Origin: Bimastos eiseni
Taxonomy: Eukaryota > Annelida > Clitellata > Crassiclitellata > Lumbricidae
Direction: 5' to 3'
Length of the DNA: 64,000 bases
Assembly: GCA_959347315.1 (NCBI GenBank)
Contig: OY365809.1
Span: 5,871,949-5,935,948 of the forward strand
Shown: piece by piece, positions 37,581 to 50,400 of the stretch
How the letters are laid out: every line of letters starts with the position of its first letter
How positions within the stretch are numbered: position 1 is the stretch's first letter
The notes under the pieces: model-generated
Databases searched by the model: none
What the model saw: only the letters and a program-made list of their open reading frames with translations
What the model was told of the DNA's origin: nothing
Program-made: the position numbers and the translations under genes

Positions 37581-38831
37581 CCTCCTCCCTCTACTACCGA
37601 CGCTCCCTAGGCTTAACCTGAATTGCCATAGGGTATTTACGACACTAAAGTGGTAGATTGCCATTTAATATATTTACGTAATGTATAATAGGCCTATGCA
37701 ATATTATTGCAACAGAGATCTGTGCCAAAAACCTCCTGCGCCAAAACGTTACGGACCGTAAAATGCATGTGTCTGCGCTATAAATTATTGAAATAGATTA
37801 TAAATGTCTTCATATATTTTTCAAAAGTTTATTGCTGACCCGGTCCGAAGCCCTAGAATGGCCGAATCCCTGGACATTCCCCTAATCTTCCCTCGGGGGG
37901 GGGGCTTGCAGCAAAGTCTAGTGAATTTAAATCAGGACCACAGAAATTTCTTGTGTGGTTTTTGAAAACTTTCCTGCCACGAGATCGTTGCCAATCGGAT
38001 GTACGACAACGATTTTGTTCACTTAACACATGATGCAGAATTAGAAGCCATTGTGAAGATAACAATTATAATTACTATTAGGCATACGCTTTGCTAATTA
38101 TGACGGGAACGTTGCACCATAGTTTACAAGTCCAGCCTAAAGTGGCTGGCTTGGACTTGAAGTCATCTGTTTATTACAGCACCTCGTAGGCCTAATGCAG
38201 ATACATGTATATAGACCACGACCGTATATATATATATATACGTCTATATAATATATTCGGACCATATATTAAATTTTTACCTTACGAGACATTTGGCAGA
38301 CAGTATGACCCGGTTATGGGTTGGGGTCGTGATATGTAACAGGTGACCATAACTGTCGGTTACAGACTGGGTGCAGTTACAAGGCCTTCGCTCTTCTGCC
38401 GTTTAAAGGCGACGACCAGCTGTGAAAAGGTGTGGCCTCTTCAGGGATGCAACTGTATGTCAAGGAATGCTCATATCCTCTCTTGTTTAAGGGACTGTTC
38501 TGCCTCTTCTTCCTATAAACCATAATTATTTTAATTGTTTATATTTTGTAATTAGGCAATGTCTATATCTTAATGAGTTCGTGTTGGTCCTACAGTTTAA
38601 ACATCAAAATGAGGTTTCTAATTATTGGCTAATTAAAGAATTTTCGATCTATCTACGGCTGTTGTTATAATTGCCTATTGGATTTTGTTTTCATTGCCAA
38701 ATAGTTTCGAACAACTATCATAGGCCTACCCGCAGATCGACGCATAGGGTCCTACCTGCAAACAGGCATACCTCTATAGTGGCATGCCTGTAGTTTTTGA
38801 TAGATGGAATCCTTAGAATTACAATATCAAT

Positions 38832-38904
38832 AGGGCCCACGAAAGTTACAAATAAATGATATATTATATCATTTATTATTATTTGTAACTTTTTCGTGGG
38901 CCCT
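38832..38904. repeat. 73-bp long palindrome (fold-back)
   Basis: The left arm AGGGCCCACGAAAGTTACAA and on is followed, with essentially no loop, by its reverse complement ending TTTTTCGTGGGCCCT. The 32-nt left arm pairs throughout; the right arm carries 2-nt and 6-nt insertions. It could form a cruciform in DNA or a hairpin in RNA. It may be two MITE ends joined head to head. Confidence 0.9.
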
Positions 38905-39303
38905 GTTTTTCGTAGGTTATAGGACTGTAGTCTGTATAGATATACCCACGACACCTAGGTCAAAATCAATCCCATCTCCATTTTGGTCCCATCCTTCTCT
39001 CCATCTCTTCGTTCTCTTCCTTCATGATTTCTGTAAGCGCTTCCTCCTTTCCCTCGTTTCGCTCCCTTCCCTATTTCGATTTCTTTCTCCCTTCCATACG
39101 TTTTGCCTACTCTCTTCCTTCCTAACCTCAGCAGGTTCTCTTCCTAAAACAATTTTTGATGCTCTTCAACACTGAAAATGATGGTTAACATTCAGAGCTC
39201 GTTCCAAACATAGCCAGGCAAATTAGCTGAGCAATGTTGAAAGCTGGAAAGCTGTTCACCAACTTGTCAGCTATTTGCCTCTGGACTGTCTGCAGCGCAT
39301 TTA

Positions 39304-39522
39304 TCACCGGCAGATATTAAGCGTACCTTTTGGACCACATGTATAGGCTAGTTCAGAAATTATAAATTCATCTACAAAGTCATCCTCAAGATCTATTGAG
39401 CATGCTTCAATCAATCTTCTTTGCTTTGCTTTGATTTCTTTTTTGTGATCTGTTAGGGGATAGGACTTCTTCGTCCAAACTAAGAATAATCTGTTGATCG
39501 TTTGTATAATTATTCCAAACAT
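39304..39522 (-). mobile_element. Possible fragment of a hAT-like transposase
   Basis: The minus strand is open for 72 codons and contains KQRRLIEACSIDLEDDFVDE, which faintly recalls the DUF4371/ZMYM1-type hAT transposase region. The resemblance is weak and the fragment is isolated. Confidence 0.2.
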
Positions 39523-40139
39523 GACAGTTAATTTATATCGGAAGTCTCACAAGAGTCTGCTCGTATTCAATCTTCTATTGCCTCTACTTCCGAAATAGAA
39601 GCTGATAAAATTTAGTTCATCTATTAAAATAATAAAATTACCTTAGGCCAAGTTTCTTCGCAACGTGGAATCCTTAAGCTTCAATGCATAAATACTCTTT
39701 ATTAAGAAAATAAACAATTTTTTAAACAATGTTATTCTAATTCCTTGAATTGTTATTTTTATGTGTACATCGGCCCAAATCACAGTGGCTACGTAATTAT
39801 GTCTAGGCAATTATCGGGTCTTGATTAAACTTGCATGGTAGAGAAAGGCATACCTATAGCCTATACCTATAGACTATCTGTAGATAGGCTGGTATGCATA
39901 CCTGTATAGAGAGACGTAGGCCTACCTGTGTTCCGTTAATTGCAGGCCTACGTATAATTCAATCATTTGACGCATAGGGTGTAGATTTGTTTTGTGGCGC
40001 TGATATATTTCGAAGACTTACATTTACATTAGGCCTACGTTACGGTTGGTATATCCGAACCTGAAACGCAGGGACAAATTATTTCTTGAAGAAAGCAGTT
40101 TCAGTATGACGACACCTATGTCATGACAAAGTTCACTAG

Positions 40140-40205
40140 CGTTGCCCCGCCTTCATTTAGACTTGGGACTGGCACTGCCAGAGTGCAAGCAGTGGAGTTA
40201 TTCAT
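40140..40205 (-). repeat. Dispersed repeat copy (CAGTGCCAGTCCCAAGCC family), inverted
   Basis: Reverse-complemented, this reads AACTCCACTGCTTGCACTC then GGCAGTGCCAGTCCCAAG, matching 4262-4335. It is the third clear copy in the window. Confidence 0.6.
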
Positions 40206-40448
40206 GTGTGAAGAACTGCATATTCATTTTCTTATGCTTAGCCCTCTCAGCAAAATCCAGTGGTAGAGTACTAACATGAGGTCACAGGCCCACGGCGTGA
40301 ACCGCTTTCAGCCATTAATGGGTTGCATACATGGCGAACGCCCATCAATATCGATCTTATTCGCCTATCACTATGTCGGACCCCTTTCTTCTTGCTATGT
40401 CTCTCGAGATGCAAATGTAATTGTTCAATTTTATATTGCGAACGTAGA

Positions 40449-41215
40449 CAGGGATGTGTGGTCTCGAGGCCGCGGTCTTAGTCTCGAGACGGTCTCGAGA
40501 CCGGAAAACTCCAGTCTTGGTCTTGGTCTCGAATGCATCGGTCTTGGTCTTAAAGAAACTGCCATGGGATTGGTCTCCGTCTTTGGTTAACGTTCCTGAT
40601 CACTTGCCGTATCAGAGCAATTTCTTTTATATTTGTCGGTTATTTTCGATTATTTGACACACCGGACGTTTAGGCCATACACGATTGTTTTCGATTTATG
40701 GCGTGCTGATCATCGACATGTATATATACATGTAACTTTGGGCAAAAAATGCATTTGCAACGGAACCAGCCATTTCAAAATTTGCTTTCACAAATTTCAA
40801 GGTTTTGGAACAATCTAAATAATTTTTTTACTATTATGTGGTCGGCCACGTGTAGTCACTGTTAACCTACAATTCCGAGTATAAGTGGGCCTACACCATT
40901 CATACGGAACGTTACTCTACTTGTTCAGAAGTCTTAAAATATCTACCTGTCGTATACTTTATACTATAGGCCTAGGTAATTCATAGTGTGATATTCTCAG
41001 GCCGAAGCCAAGGGCTGAACCAGCAAAAGTTCATTGTGCCCGGTAAAACTGTTTTCTGGACCATTATTAAGATTAGTATTCATCAGCAAAAAATTAATGT
41101 TTTAGGCACGTTATTCCGCTTTAGCGTCTTAATAAATTGAATTGTTTATAAAAAAAAGATTATCGGTCTTGGTCTTGGTCTCGGACCCTCGGTCTTGGTC
41201 TTGGCAACGACCCTG
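40449..41215. mobile_element. Possible DNA transposon relic bounded by GGTCTTGGTCTTGG repeats
   Basis: The left end CAGGGATGTGTGGTCTCGAG and the reverse complement of the right end, CAGGGTCGTTGCCAAGACC, begin alike. Both ends carry tandem GGTCTTGGTCTTGGTCTCG words. I found no target-site duplication, so the boundaries are doubtful. Confidence 0.35.
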
Positions 41216-41569
41216 CCAATTTTTCAATAAATCAATCGGATTAGAGGGAGATTTAAATCTCTTAAATATAAGCCAGCATCAGGAAGCGATGCGCGTGCAC
41301 GCTGTCTTTCACGCACATGCTGCCTGAAGGAGTATAGGACAACTTCCTCTATATGTAGGCCTATATATAGTGGGAAATACATATATATTATATACATATA
41401 CATGTATTGGGTGTTAGCAATTGAGGAGGCATTGCTAAAACACTGCAGAGCTGTAGGCCTACTGCAACTCAACGCCACGAACGCGTCCACAGGTGGCGGA
41501 TAGTGGAATGCCCATCAGTTTAGTGGCGGCGCTGCATGGACGCAAAATACGCAATTGCGTCCCAAACAA

Positions 41570-43420
41570 GGACTAAAGGCTAAAGAAAGATAGTCAGTAG
41601 TGACGTAACAGACAGTAGGAGGTTTCGCCAAAGAAAGACAGAGAGCAGTGAAGTCACAAGCAGTAGGAAGTACCGCCAATGAAGATAGTGGTAGGGGACG
41701 TAACAAACAGTGAGAAGTATCGCCAAAGAAAGACAGTGAGTAGTGATGTAACTAACAGTAGGAAGTATCGCCAAAGAAAGACAGAGCAGTGACGTAACAA
41801 CAGTAGCAAGCATCGTTAAAAAAAGATAGTGATAAGTGAAGTAACAAGCTGTAGTAAGTATCGCCAAAGAAAGATAGTGACCAGTGACGTAACAAACAGT
41901 AGAAGGTGTGTATTGCCAAAAAAAGACAGAGAGCTGTGAAGCAATAAACAGTAGAAGGTATTGCCAAAGAAAAATATCAATGACTTAACAGGCCGTAGAG
42001 CAATGACTTTACAGGCCGTAGGACAGTGACGTGACAAGCAGTAGGAAGTATCGCCAAAGAATGGCTGAGAGCAGTGACGTCATAAACAGTAGGAAGAAGG
42101 CCAACCGCCAAAGAAGATAGTGATCAGTGACGTAACAAACAGTGGGAAGTATCGCCAAAGAAAGAAAGAGAGCTGTGAAGCAATAAACAGTAGAAGGTAT
42201 TGCCAAAGAAAAATATCAATGACTTAACAGGCCGTAGGGCAGTGACGTGACAAACAGTAGGAAGTATCGCTCAAGGAAGACAGAGAGCAGTGACGTAACA
42301 AACATTAGCAGTGACGTAACAAACATTAGCAAGTATCGCGAAAGAAAGATAGTGACCAGCGACGTAACAAACAGTAGGAGATATCGTCAAAGACAGATAG
42401 TGATCATTGAAGAATCGCCAAAGTAACGTAGTTACCAGTGACGTAGCAAACAGTAGGAGGTTTCGCCAAAGAAGATAGTGATTAGTGACGTACGAAACAG
42501 TGGGAAGTATCGCCAAAGAAAGACAGTGAGTTGTGACGTAGCAAACAGTAGGAAGTATCGCCAAAGAAAGACAGTGAGTTGTGACGTAGCAAACAGTAGG
42601 AAGTATCGCCAAAGAAAGACAGTGAATAGTGACGTGTTAAAATGGAGGAAGACTCGCAAAAGAAAGATAGTGAGTAGTGACGTAACTAACAGTAGGATGT
42701 ATCGCCAAAGAACAGACGGAATGCAATGACGTAACACACCGTAGGAAGTATCGTTGAAAAAATGATAGCGAGTAGTGACGTAAAAAGCTGTAGTAAGTAT
42801 CGCCAAAGAAAGACAGTAGATGTGACATAACAAACAGTAGGAATTATCACGACAGAAAGATAGTGGCCAGTGCGTAGCAAACCGTAGGAAGAAATCGGAA
42901 GTTAGATATAGTGCAGTGACGTAACAAGCAGTATGAGGCATCGGCAAAGAAAGGTAGTGATCAGTGACGTAACAAACAGTAGGAAGTACCGCCAAAGAAA
43001 TACAGTGACCAGTGACACAACAAACAGTAGAAGGTAATGACTTTACAGGCCGTAGAGCAGTGACGTGACAAACAGTAGGAAGTATCACCCAAGGAAGACA
43101 GAAAGCAGTGACGTAACAAACATTAGCAAGTATCGCGAAAGAAAGATAGCGACCAGCGACGTAACAAACAGTAGGAGGTATCGCCAATGAAAGACAGTAA
43201 GTAGTGACGTAAGATAAAGTGGGAAGTTTCAAAAAAGAAATATAGTGACCAGTGACGAAAAAAGCAGCAGGAAGTATCGCCAAAGAAAGGCTGAGAGCAG
43301 TGACGTCACAAACAGTAGGTTGTACCGCCAAAGAAGATAGTGATTAGTGACGTAACAAGCAGTGGGAAGTATCGCCAAAGAAAGACAGTGAGTAGAGACG
43401 TTATAAACGGTAGGAAGTAT
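41570..43420. repeat. 48-bp satellite array (about 38 units) with TGACGT in most units
   Basis: The unit is best seen at 42530-42625, where consecutive 48-bp copies are nearly identical; most of the array is diverged. A typical unit reads GTGACGTAACAAACAGTAGG then AAGTATCGCCAAAGAAAGAC. Because 48 is a multiple of three the minus strand stays open for up to 299 codons as a 16-residue periodic peptide, which I regard as non-coding. Most units carry TGACGTAA or TGACGTGA, resembling a CRE/ATF half-site. Confidence 0.95.
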
Positions 43421-43679
43421 GCGTCCCCAAAAAGGATAAAAAAATCACCAAAAATTTCAACAACAATTTTTATAGAAATAACTGGTCATAGTGGTCTATA
43501 CATTTCAATATACTAAAGTTAAAAATTTCATCTTGTGCGGTACATGTGTATTGCCGCTATTGCGTACCAAATTTTCAAGCGCTGGCTATTATTGCGTATC
43601 AAATTTTCAAGGCCAGCAGCCGCCACTACATCAGTTTGAAGGGTTGCTGCTAAATAAGCGGGGTTTATCCCCGACGAAT

Positions 43680-43990
43680 AAGCAGTCGCGAACCAACAGC
43701 GGCAACTCCACCAGAGTGCAGTGGGGTGGTGAGTGGCAACACCACCTCCTTGACAAACATCATATATATGCCCAGTGAGTCAGTGACAGTGTTGTGGCAT
43801 GGCGAGATCAGGTCGCCAATCGTCATAACAATAAACCTTGCCCCCACTGCCCAGTGGCTACCTCGGGAGAGGAGCAGGGCTAGGAGACGGAAAACTCTGA
43901 TGTTGTTAGACCGCTACTTCGTCTCTGATTACAACAGCAGAGCCAGTCCCTAGCCTGGAAACAAGAGGAGGGTCGGTCGAATGGGTGCAG
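43680..43990. repeat. Retroelement-like debris
   Basis: GC-richer than its surroundings. It contains AGAGCCAGTCCCTAGCCTGG and AGAGGAGGGTCGG, related to the dispersed CCAGTCCCAAGCC family, and a CTCTGATGTTGTTAGACCGC stretch. It looks like the untranslated end of a non-LTR retroelement; no open frame survives. Confidence 0.35.
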
Positions 43991-44154
43991 ATACGTCGGC
44001 CGTAAAGAAAAAGGACGACAGAAACCCTATACACATCACGACAACACACTGCCTCGGACGTCACACAGGCCAAGCCCAGAACTTAAAAGCATGGAGAACA
44101 ATTGGTCAAATGTGCAAATGGACACCCACGGGCCTTCGGCACTTGGATTAAATG

Positions 44155-44395
44155 ATGATGATATGTATATGCATGTATATAGGTGCACATGTATACATGC
44201 ATACATACATGTATGCATGCACATATGCATGCATGGGTGTGATTGTATGTATGCAAGCATAATGTATATATGCATACATACATGCATGTACGTACGTATG
44301 TATGTATGCATGCATGTGTGTATGTATACATGCAATTTTTGCATGCATACATACAAACATGTATGTATGTATATATGTATGTACGCATATATAGT
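44155..44395. repeat. ATGC/ATGT microsatellite
   Basis: About 240 bp of mixed GTATGTATGCATGCATACAT repeats, rich in the self-complementary words ATGCAT and TGCATGCA, so it can fold on itself. The open frames here are repeat artefacts. Confidence 0.95.
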
Positions 44396-44412
44396 TTGGG
44401 CGAAGTTATGGT

Positions 44413-44500
44413 CTAACCGAGGCAATTGCCCTAGTTGGGAGGGGCAATTGTCCAGGAGGGTAATTGTCCGGGGAGAAATTGTCCGTTCTCCTCCTGGAGT
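44413..44500. repeat. Short tandem repeat of GGCAATTGTCC units
   Basis: Four units of about 15-21 bp: GGCAATTGCCC, GGCAATTGTCC, GTAATTGTCC and GAAATTGTCC, each followed by a GGAG-type spacer. The CAATTG core is palindromic. Confidence 0.7.
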
Positions 44501-44519
44501 CTGTGCTGTACCGTTGTAG

Positions 44520-46457
44520 TATCCGGGCCTGATACTCCAATTCCAATTTTTTTGACTGGGCGCTGATGAATGTTTATCAAGTTGTTTTTTTGTTTGTTTT
44601 TATTTTTTTATGTATTTATGTATACTGCGGCTGGTTCCCGAGACTTTAGCACTGTAGAAAAATCCTAAGAATACATTAGGTTTATTTGACTAATTCTTTT
44701 ATGAACGTTAAAGCAACAAAAGTCGTATACACATAGGATGGACAGTTTCTACTACTCTGACCTCCATTTCTTGAAATAGGTCATTCAAATAATTATCCTT
44801 TCTGAAATTCACACTGCGTAGTTAAATATTACATGTATAATCTAGGCAACTAGGTTACAGTTAAACACGCACACCTATGTACACGATACACAATATACTC
44901 TATAACTAAAATCATTTGAACATTTAAAAATAAATTAAATCAGCAGAACAGGTCAAAGCATCTTGGTATCAGCATAACTTAATATCAGTAGGTTAACTTC
45001 AAAAACGCTCCCATAAATTACAATTACTACTCACGCGGCCAGAGTTACAAGCTTCATCATATGACATCAGTGATTAGTTCCTATTTCAGGTTTATTAAAA
45101 ACGTACAAAATAAACAAATTTAAATAAACACATCAGTTCAGCAGCAAATTGGACGGAATCTGCAATAGGCCTACACTATTGCACGGTTTCACAGCCCTAG
45201 AACACAGCTCTAAACAAAATAACATACAGTCAAAAACATATATAGCGAAGGATGGCAGTATAGCTCTGAGAGTAGGCCCAATGGAATCGGGTTTGAAAAT
45301 GGGAGGGCACCCAAGCAAGGATGATCGTTACTTTGTCATCAAATATTTTTTGGACTTTACTGACATTAGCCATTTGCTCAAGGTGTATGGGTGAATAGCT
45401 GGCCTACCCTTGGTCTTGCCCACACCAGACCTCTTTTAATCACACTTGGAGAAATTGTGCACCAAATAGCTTTAGCCTAGCATCCAAATGTAAGAGTAGG
45501 CATGTCATCCTGTGCCGAAACTTTTACACACAAGATACATGCTTGAAATGCAGCAGTAAAAACTGTAACATGGTCTTCTGGAATATCTGCTACTAACATG
45601 ATGAAGATCTGGATATTAATCCATTATAAATATTTGATGTATAGGAGATTTGCTTTTCTAATTCAAATCTTCCACTTCATCAATACATATCAAGTAGAAT
45701 GCTGCCTCAACATGTCTACATAAACAAATTATAAATGCGGTTCATATCCAATATCACTCTCTATTTACAAAATACCTTCACAACCTGTATGCTAAGAATA
45801 CTGTTCCAAGCGAGTATATCATGCTTTGTTTGTAAGAGTAGAAGTTATTGCTTGAGTTGGTCTAACATCAAAATTTTGCATACTATTACCTTATTTAATT
45901 GCAAATTAAAATCATTGGAAGCCAAGAAGTAGGGCCTACAACATAATAAGGTAAAGCAATTTATGGCAATGTAAGATGCAGTATTTTGTTTCTAAACAAT
46001 CACTGGGATTTCTTTCAATACAAACTTCAATCCAGGCACTCAGCTAAACCACAACAGAAACATAGGAATAACAAACTTCAGCATTTCAGGAAACAATTCC
46101 CTTATAACATGCCGTATACGTGGGATACTGTAACAGTGCCTGGCTTGTAATACAGACAGCATGGGTCATTAGCTTCCCCCACCTCCCAATCGATTTTATT
46201 ACTTTGCAGTGACCTTGAGCAAGTCTTTCACTAACAATAATATTGCTCACCTTCACCCATGTTCTGTTGTACTCCAAACTTTGGGTGGAGGGGAAAATAT
46301 CGTGTAGAGTTGTGTTGTATTGTACTGTATAAATTTATCAACAAATACAATACTGCAATCGAAACCAATCAATGGCATTGCATGAATCTGTGTGAAATAC
46401 AATGTGTGGAGAAATATCAGAACATATCTTGATTTCACAGTGCTATGCAACGGCAAA
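44520..46457. other. 3' flank of the NEK9-type gene, no further gene seen
   Basis: AT-rich DNA on the 3' side of the kinase gene. It would contain its 3' UTR; the nearest minus-strand AATAAA I see is near 46193-46198, about 260 nt past the stop. A stretch near 46200-46262 shares the GACCTTGAGCAAGTC phrase with SINEs elsewhere in the window. Confidence 0.45.
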
Positions 46458-47395
46458 TCACTGAACACAGCAGACTCGACTTTCCTTCTGCTGTTGTTTT
46501 GGTTGTTCCATTTGCTTGTCTGAGTCGTGGTGTGGGGCTGTCCTCCGCTGCTCCAACCTCAGACTGTTCAGCTGTTCCTGTGAAGAAATGCAGTCTTCAT
46601 CTTCAGCATGAAATGTACGTAATTAAATCCATGCAATGCAGCTGAATAATCTTTATAATCAAAAGCAAATGTCAATACTTTATAACAGCAATGTATACCT
46701 GCAGACAGAGACATACCTGTAGAGAGCAAGCAGAAAACAGAGGCATACCTGTATACAGAGGCATACCTGTATACAGAGGCATACCTGTATACAGAGGCAT
46801 ACCTGTACAGAGAGGTACACCTATAGTCAGAGACGTACCTGTAGTGAGACGACAACGTTGGACTGGTCTCTGAGCTCAGAACTCTGTCGTCGCAATTCTT
46901 TTCTCAAATCTGTTATTTCACTTTTCAGTTCTGACTCCCTCTGCTGTGGCACAGAAAATGTTAACCATAACAGAAGAGTTGTTTCACACACAAATAAATG
47001 CATATTCAAACACACCAGAAGATATCAAACGGAGTTACTGCCAGAATTTACGTTTACCTCTGATGTCCATGATCACCACTTTGGCTCCGAAGTGGTCTCG
47101 GCCAATTCCAACATTATGACCCATCAGTACCTATGTGTTTGTAAATCTAGTTGTTATTGGATGTTCTTTGTAAATTGAACAAATTGTATGAATAACAAAT
47201 TGTATGCACACATGTATGTATGTTTGGAGCACCTCTGATTAGCTTGTGCTGTGATGAGTACCTCAGAAATACTTAAATACAATACAATACAACAGTATGC
47301 ATATATTACATACATACGTACATACATAAATTTAGCTGTGTATATTGAAAAAATAAATTAATCAACTTTATAAACCTTCATGTAGGCCTAATAAC

Positions 47396-47433
<38 letters not shown>

Positions 47434-47440
47434 TAATAAC

Positions 47441-47495
<55 letters not shown>

Positions 47496-50400
47496 ATAGT
47501 AGCAGTAAATAATAATTACTAATCTTGATAAATAAATAATCATAATACTAAAAATAATAATTAATATAAAATAATAATAATAACAATAAATAGTAATAAT
47601 AAATTATAGTAAACTGACCGATGACTTAGTTTCAGTTTCCTGTAGGAGTAGTTGGCGTTGTTCGGCCTGATTCTGCTCCATCCTCTTCAGTTTCTCCTCC
47701 GTCTTTTTTTTATCTTTACGCAATTGCTCCAGTTCATCCTTAAAACAACACTCGCATCCGTCCAAAAGGCATTTGCTTAGCATGAACACATTGTACCGGT
47801 TGAACCAAATATAGCAGTCCTTCAAGAAAACTACTCACCCAAAATCATTTTATTTTAATTTAAAATGTCATTATTCATACTTATATTCATATAGTTAATT
47901 AGTTGTTCATACAATTTGTTTAATTCACAAAGAACATCCAGTAACAATAAAAAAAATTCTTTTCTTTTCTAACAATGAAAATGTTTAGTACTACCTGCAA
48001 CTGTAGCAACGTATCCTGTCGCTGCCTTGCATCTTTCTCAGCATCCAGCTTCATCTCTACATTTCTTCAGGAAATCAAAGACAATCAAAGGCATCATTAT
48101 CTCCTCTATAAAACTTTAACATGATCCAAAACAATGTAAAACGTCATCATTGTCCCCATGTACAAACAAATTGATAACACAAAACTGAGAGAGGAGGACC
48201 TAAGAAGCTAAGAAGATTAAAGTTACGTGAGATGTGGATACCAAAGACGGGTGGATAACAAGGCTTAGGAAGCAGCTCCAGGATGATTTCTCCCACCTCA
48301 TGAGACTACACTCATGCTGCATCTTACAAGCCATACCAAAGCAATAATTAGCAACTCAAGTGAAAGTCTACAGAAGATCAAGCATGTAATAAATGCTAGA
48401 AGAGCATGATTCCAATGTCTGAACTGTTAAATCCCTAGTACTAAATTTACCTGCATTGCTTCCCATGGACTAGATTTCGAACAAGCGGTGTTGGCTTCAT
48501 TTGGCGGCTCTGTCTCGGTCTGTGAATTGGTGGAAGAGGCGCTCGCGTCACAACCGGAGCATATTCCGATTCGGAAGAACCCGACTTTGAACCTTTGCCA
48601 ATGCCTTTCCTGCACATGGTAGCATGTTAGAAAGTTCATGAAAGCTTCTAATTGCCTGATTGACCAACTGAATGACTCAAATATCAATAAGTTGATTGAC
48701 GTTATACATCGAAATAGTCTTGGACAGTGCTCAGTGAAACACAGTTGCATCAAGACTTTTGTACAATACTCCAGTGGCAGGGCAAAACTCAATAAATCTT
48801 GGCCTCATTTCTGGCATTTACATATATATATATATACCAGTTTGTTCATAATACACAAAGGTTGTCACTACCAGTTCTATCAATTAAGTAAAAATCATTT
48901 GCACAAGAGTCAAGCAAAAACCTGTACAAAACTAATCTGGCATCAAGCTATAATTTATATTAGAAATGATCCCAAAAGACGATTTACTGAGTTTGATCTG
49001 TGATCGAATCCTAGAGGTTCACCTATAAACATCAAGACATTCATTAATTTGAGCAAATTCTTCAGTTAAAATGAAACATACTGGTTGCTTGCATCCTCCA
49101 TAGCCTCACAGGAACTGCTGCTGGAAAAAACACTCGTCTGCTTGGTAATGGAATGTCTCTCTTTACTGGAATGGTTTTTAGTAGTCATGTGATCTTCTGT
49201 TGCCTTAAAAACAAACATTAAACAAGTCAATGTAAACAAATTCCCCAAATTCACCATTTTCGCTGGTGGCTTAGCTCTGATTACCAGGATATTGGTCTTT
49301 TCTTTTGCTACTATCTAGCAGTAATACTAACCATAACCAAGCCTTCAAAAAATGGCACTGTATTATAACATCATAGAAGTTCATCTGCTAAGGGATAATG
49401 AGTGCTTAATTAAGCAGTATGATTATAAATGTGGATACTGTCTTGCTACAAAACGAAACAAGCCGTTAGATCACAAACTTTGTTTCTGTCCGTAGGTTGC
49501 ACTTCCTCCGTAGATTCCAGATCTTGAGTAGATACTGTAATAGAATTTCAAATAACACACATTACTACATGCATCTGTCCGATAGGTACCTTAACAAGAC
49601 TTACACAATACAATACTTAAAGAATGTAAACCTGAGGGCTTTAAGAAACCTGGGCACTGAGGTTTTGAGAAAAGAGTGCTGTTCTGCCAGCTTGGCTCTA
49701 ATGAGTACATTCAGGGGCATTCAGAGAGGGAGAGGGTCCAGAAACAAATAAATGCCTCCAATTTCAGGTAGGCGAGGATATTTTTTGAGTCTTGGGGGGA
49801 TATCTTGCTTGGGACTGGGAGGTTTGCCTACATCACTCAGGAGGGGGATTGACACCCATGAGTACATTGCCCATACATTCTGAGCAGGAAGATGAGGTCA
49901 TCCTATACGGCAGTCTTTACTTCAATTCATCCTTCAGGCACAATCTTAAGGAGCAAATTTATTGTCTGTGTGAGAAGGAAGAATTGAAGGAAAGACAACT
50001 GTATAAGAAAGTCAAGGACTATACTGTCCTTGGACAGGATAAAGAATAAAGGCTACAGATGGTGAATACAAGGAAGCACTTTTCAGAGTAGAATGGATTT
50101 GGATTTCAGGATTAAGGGAAGATCAATTTTTTTAAATAATTTCCCCTGGGCGAGAGTTAAGAAAAAATCAATTACATGCTAAAGGGGTTAATGGAAGAAT
50201 GCATAAGAGTAAAAAATGATACTTCACCTAATTCTGATGAGCTCAATTATACCTTGATGAAGGTACAATTACCTTGATGGTAAGGTAATCTTGATGACAG
50301 ATAATTTGTATCTTTACCTCGGTAAACTTATCCTGATGAAGGTAAAGTTACCTTGATGCAGTCTATGATTGACTTGAATGCTTAGCGCCAGAGTAGCATC

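Larger units (their letters stand above)
33510..41570. other. Intergenic region, repeats but no gene recognised
   Basis: About 8 kb between SELENBP1-like copy B and the 48-bp satellite. Apart from the MITEs, SINE, minisatellite, palindrome and dispersed repeats listed separately, I see AT-rich DNA with frequent TAGGCCTA words and no open frame with family resemblance. Confidence 0.5.
46458..48064 (-). other. NEK9: Coiled-coil C-terminal exons of the NEK9-type gene
   Basis: Four exons (47995-48064, 47619-47738, 46839-46943, 46458-46577) encode heptad-rich sequence such as [19 protein letters not shown] and [17 protein letters not shown], and end with a Gln-rich stretch and VCCVQ-stop at 46458-46460. 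Vertebrate NEK9 has a C-terminal coiled coil used for dimerisation, which agrees. Confidence 0.85.

Noticed and set aside
42432..43331. A 299-codon minus-strand open frame in the satellite
   Set aside because: It is the direct result of a 48-bp unit (16 codons) that lacks a stop in that frame. It gives a periodic 16-residue peptide, with no start context, splice pattern or family resemblance.
41570..43420. CRISPR-like array
   Set aside because: Regular repeats, but contiguous without unique spacers, in an animal genome. It is a satellite.
44036..44519. Cys/Met/His-rich open frames on both strands
   Set aside because: Products of the ATGC/ATGT microsatellite; both strands are open because the repeat is self-complementary.
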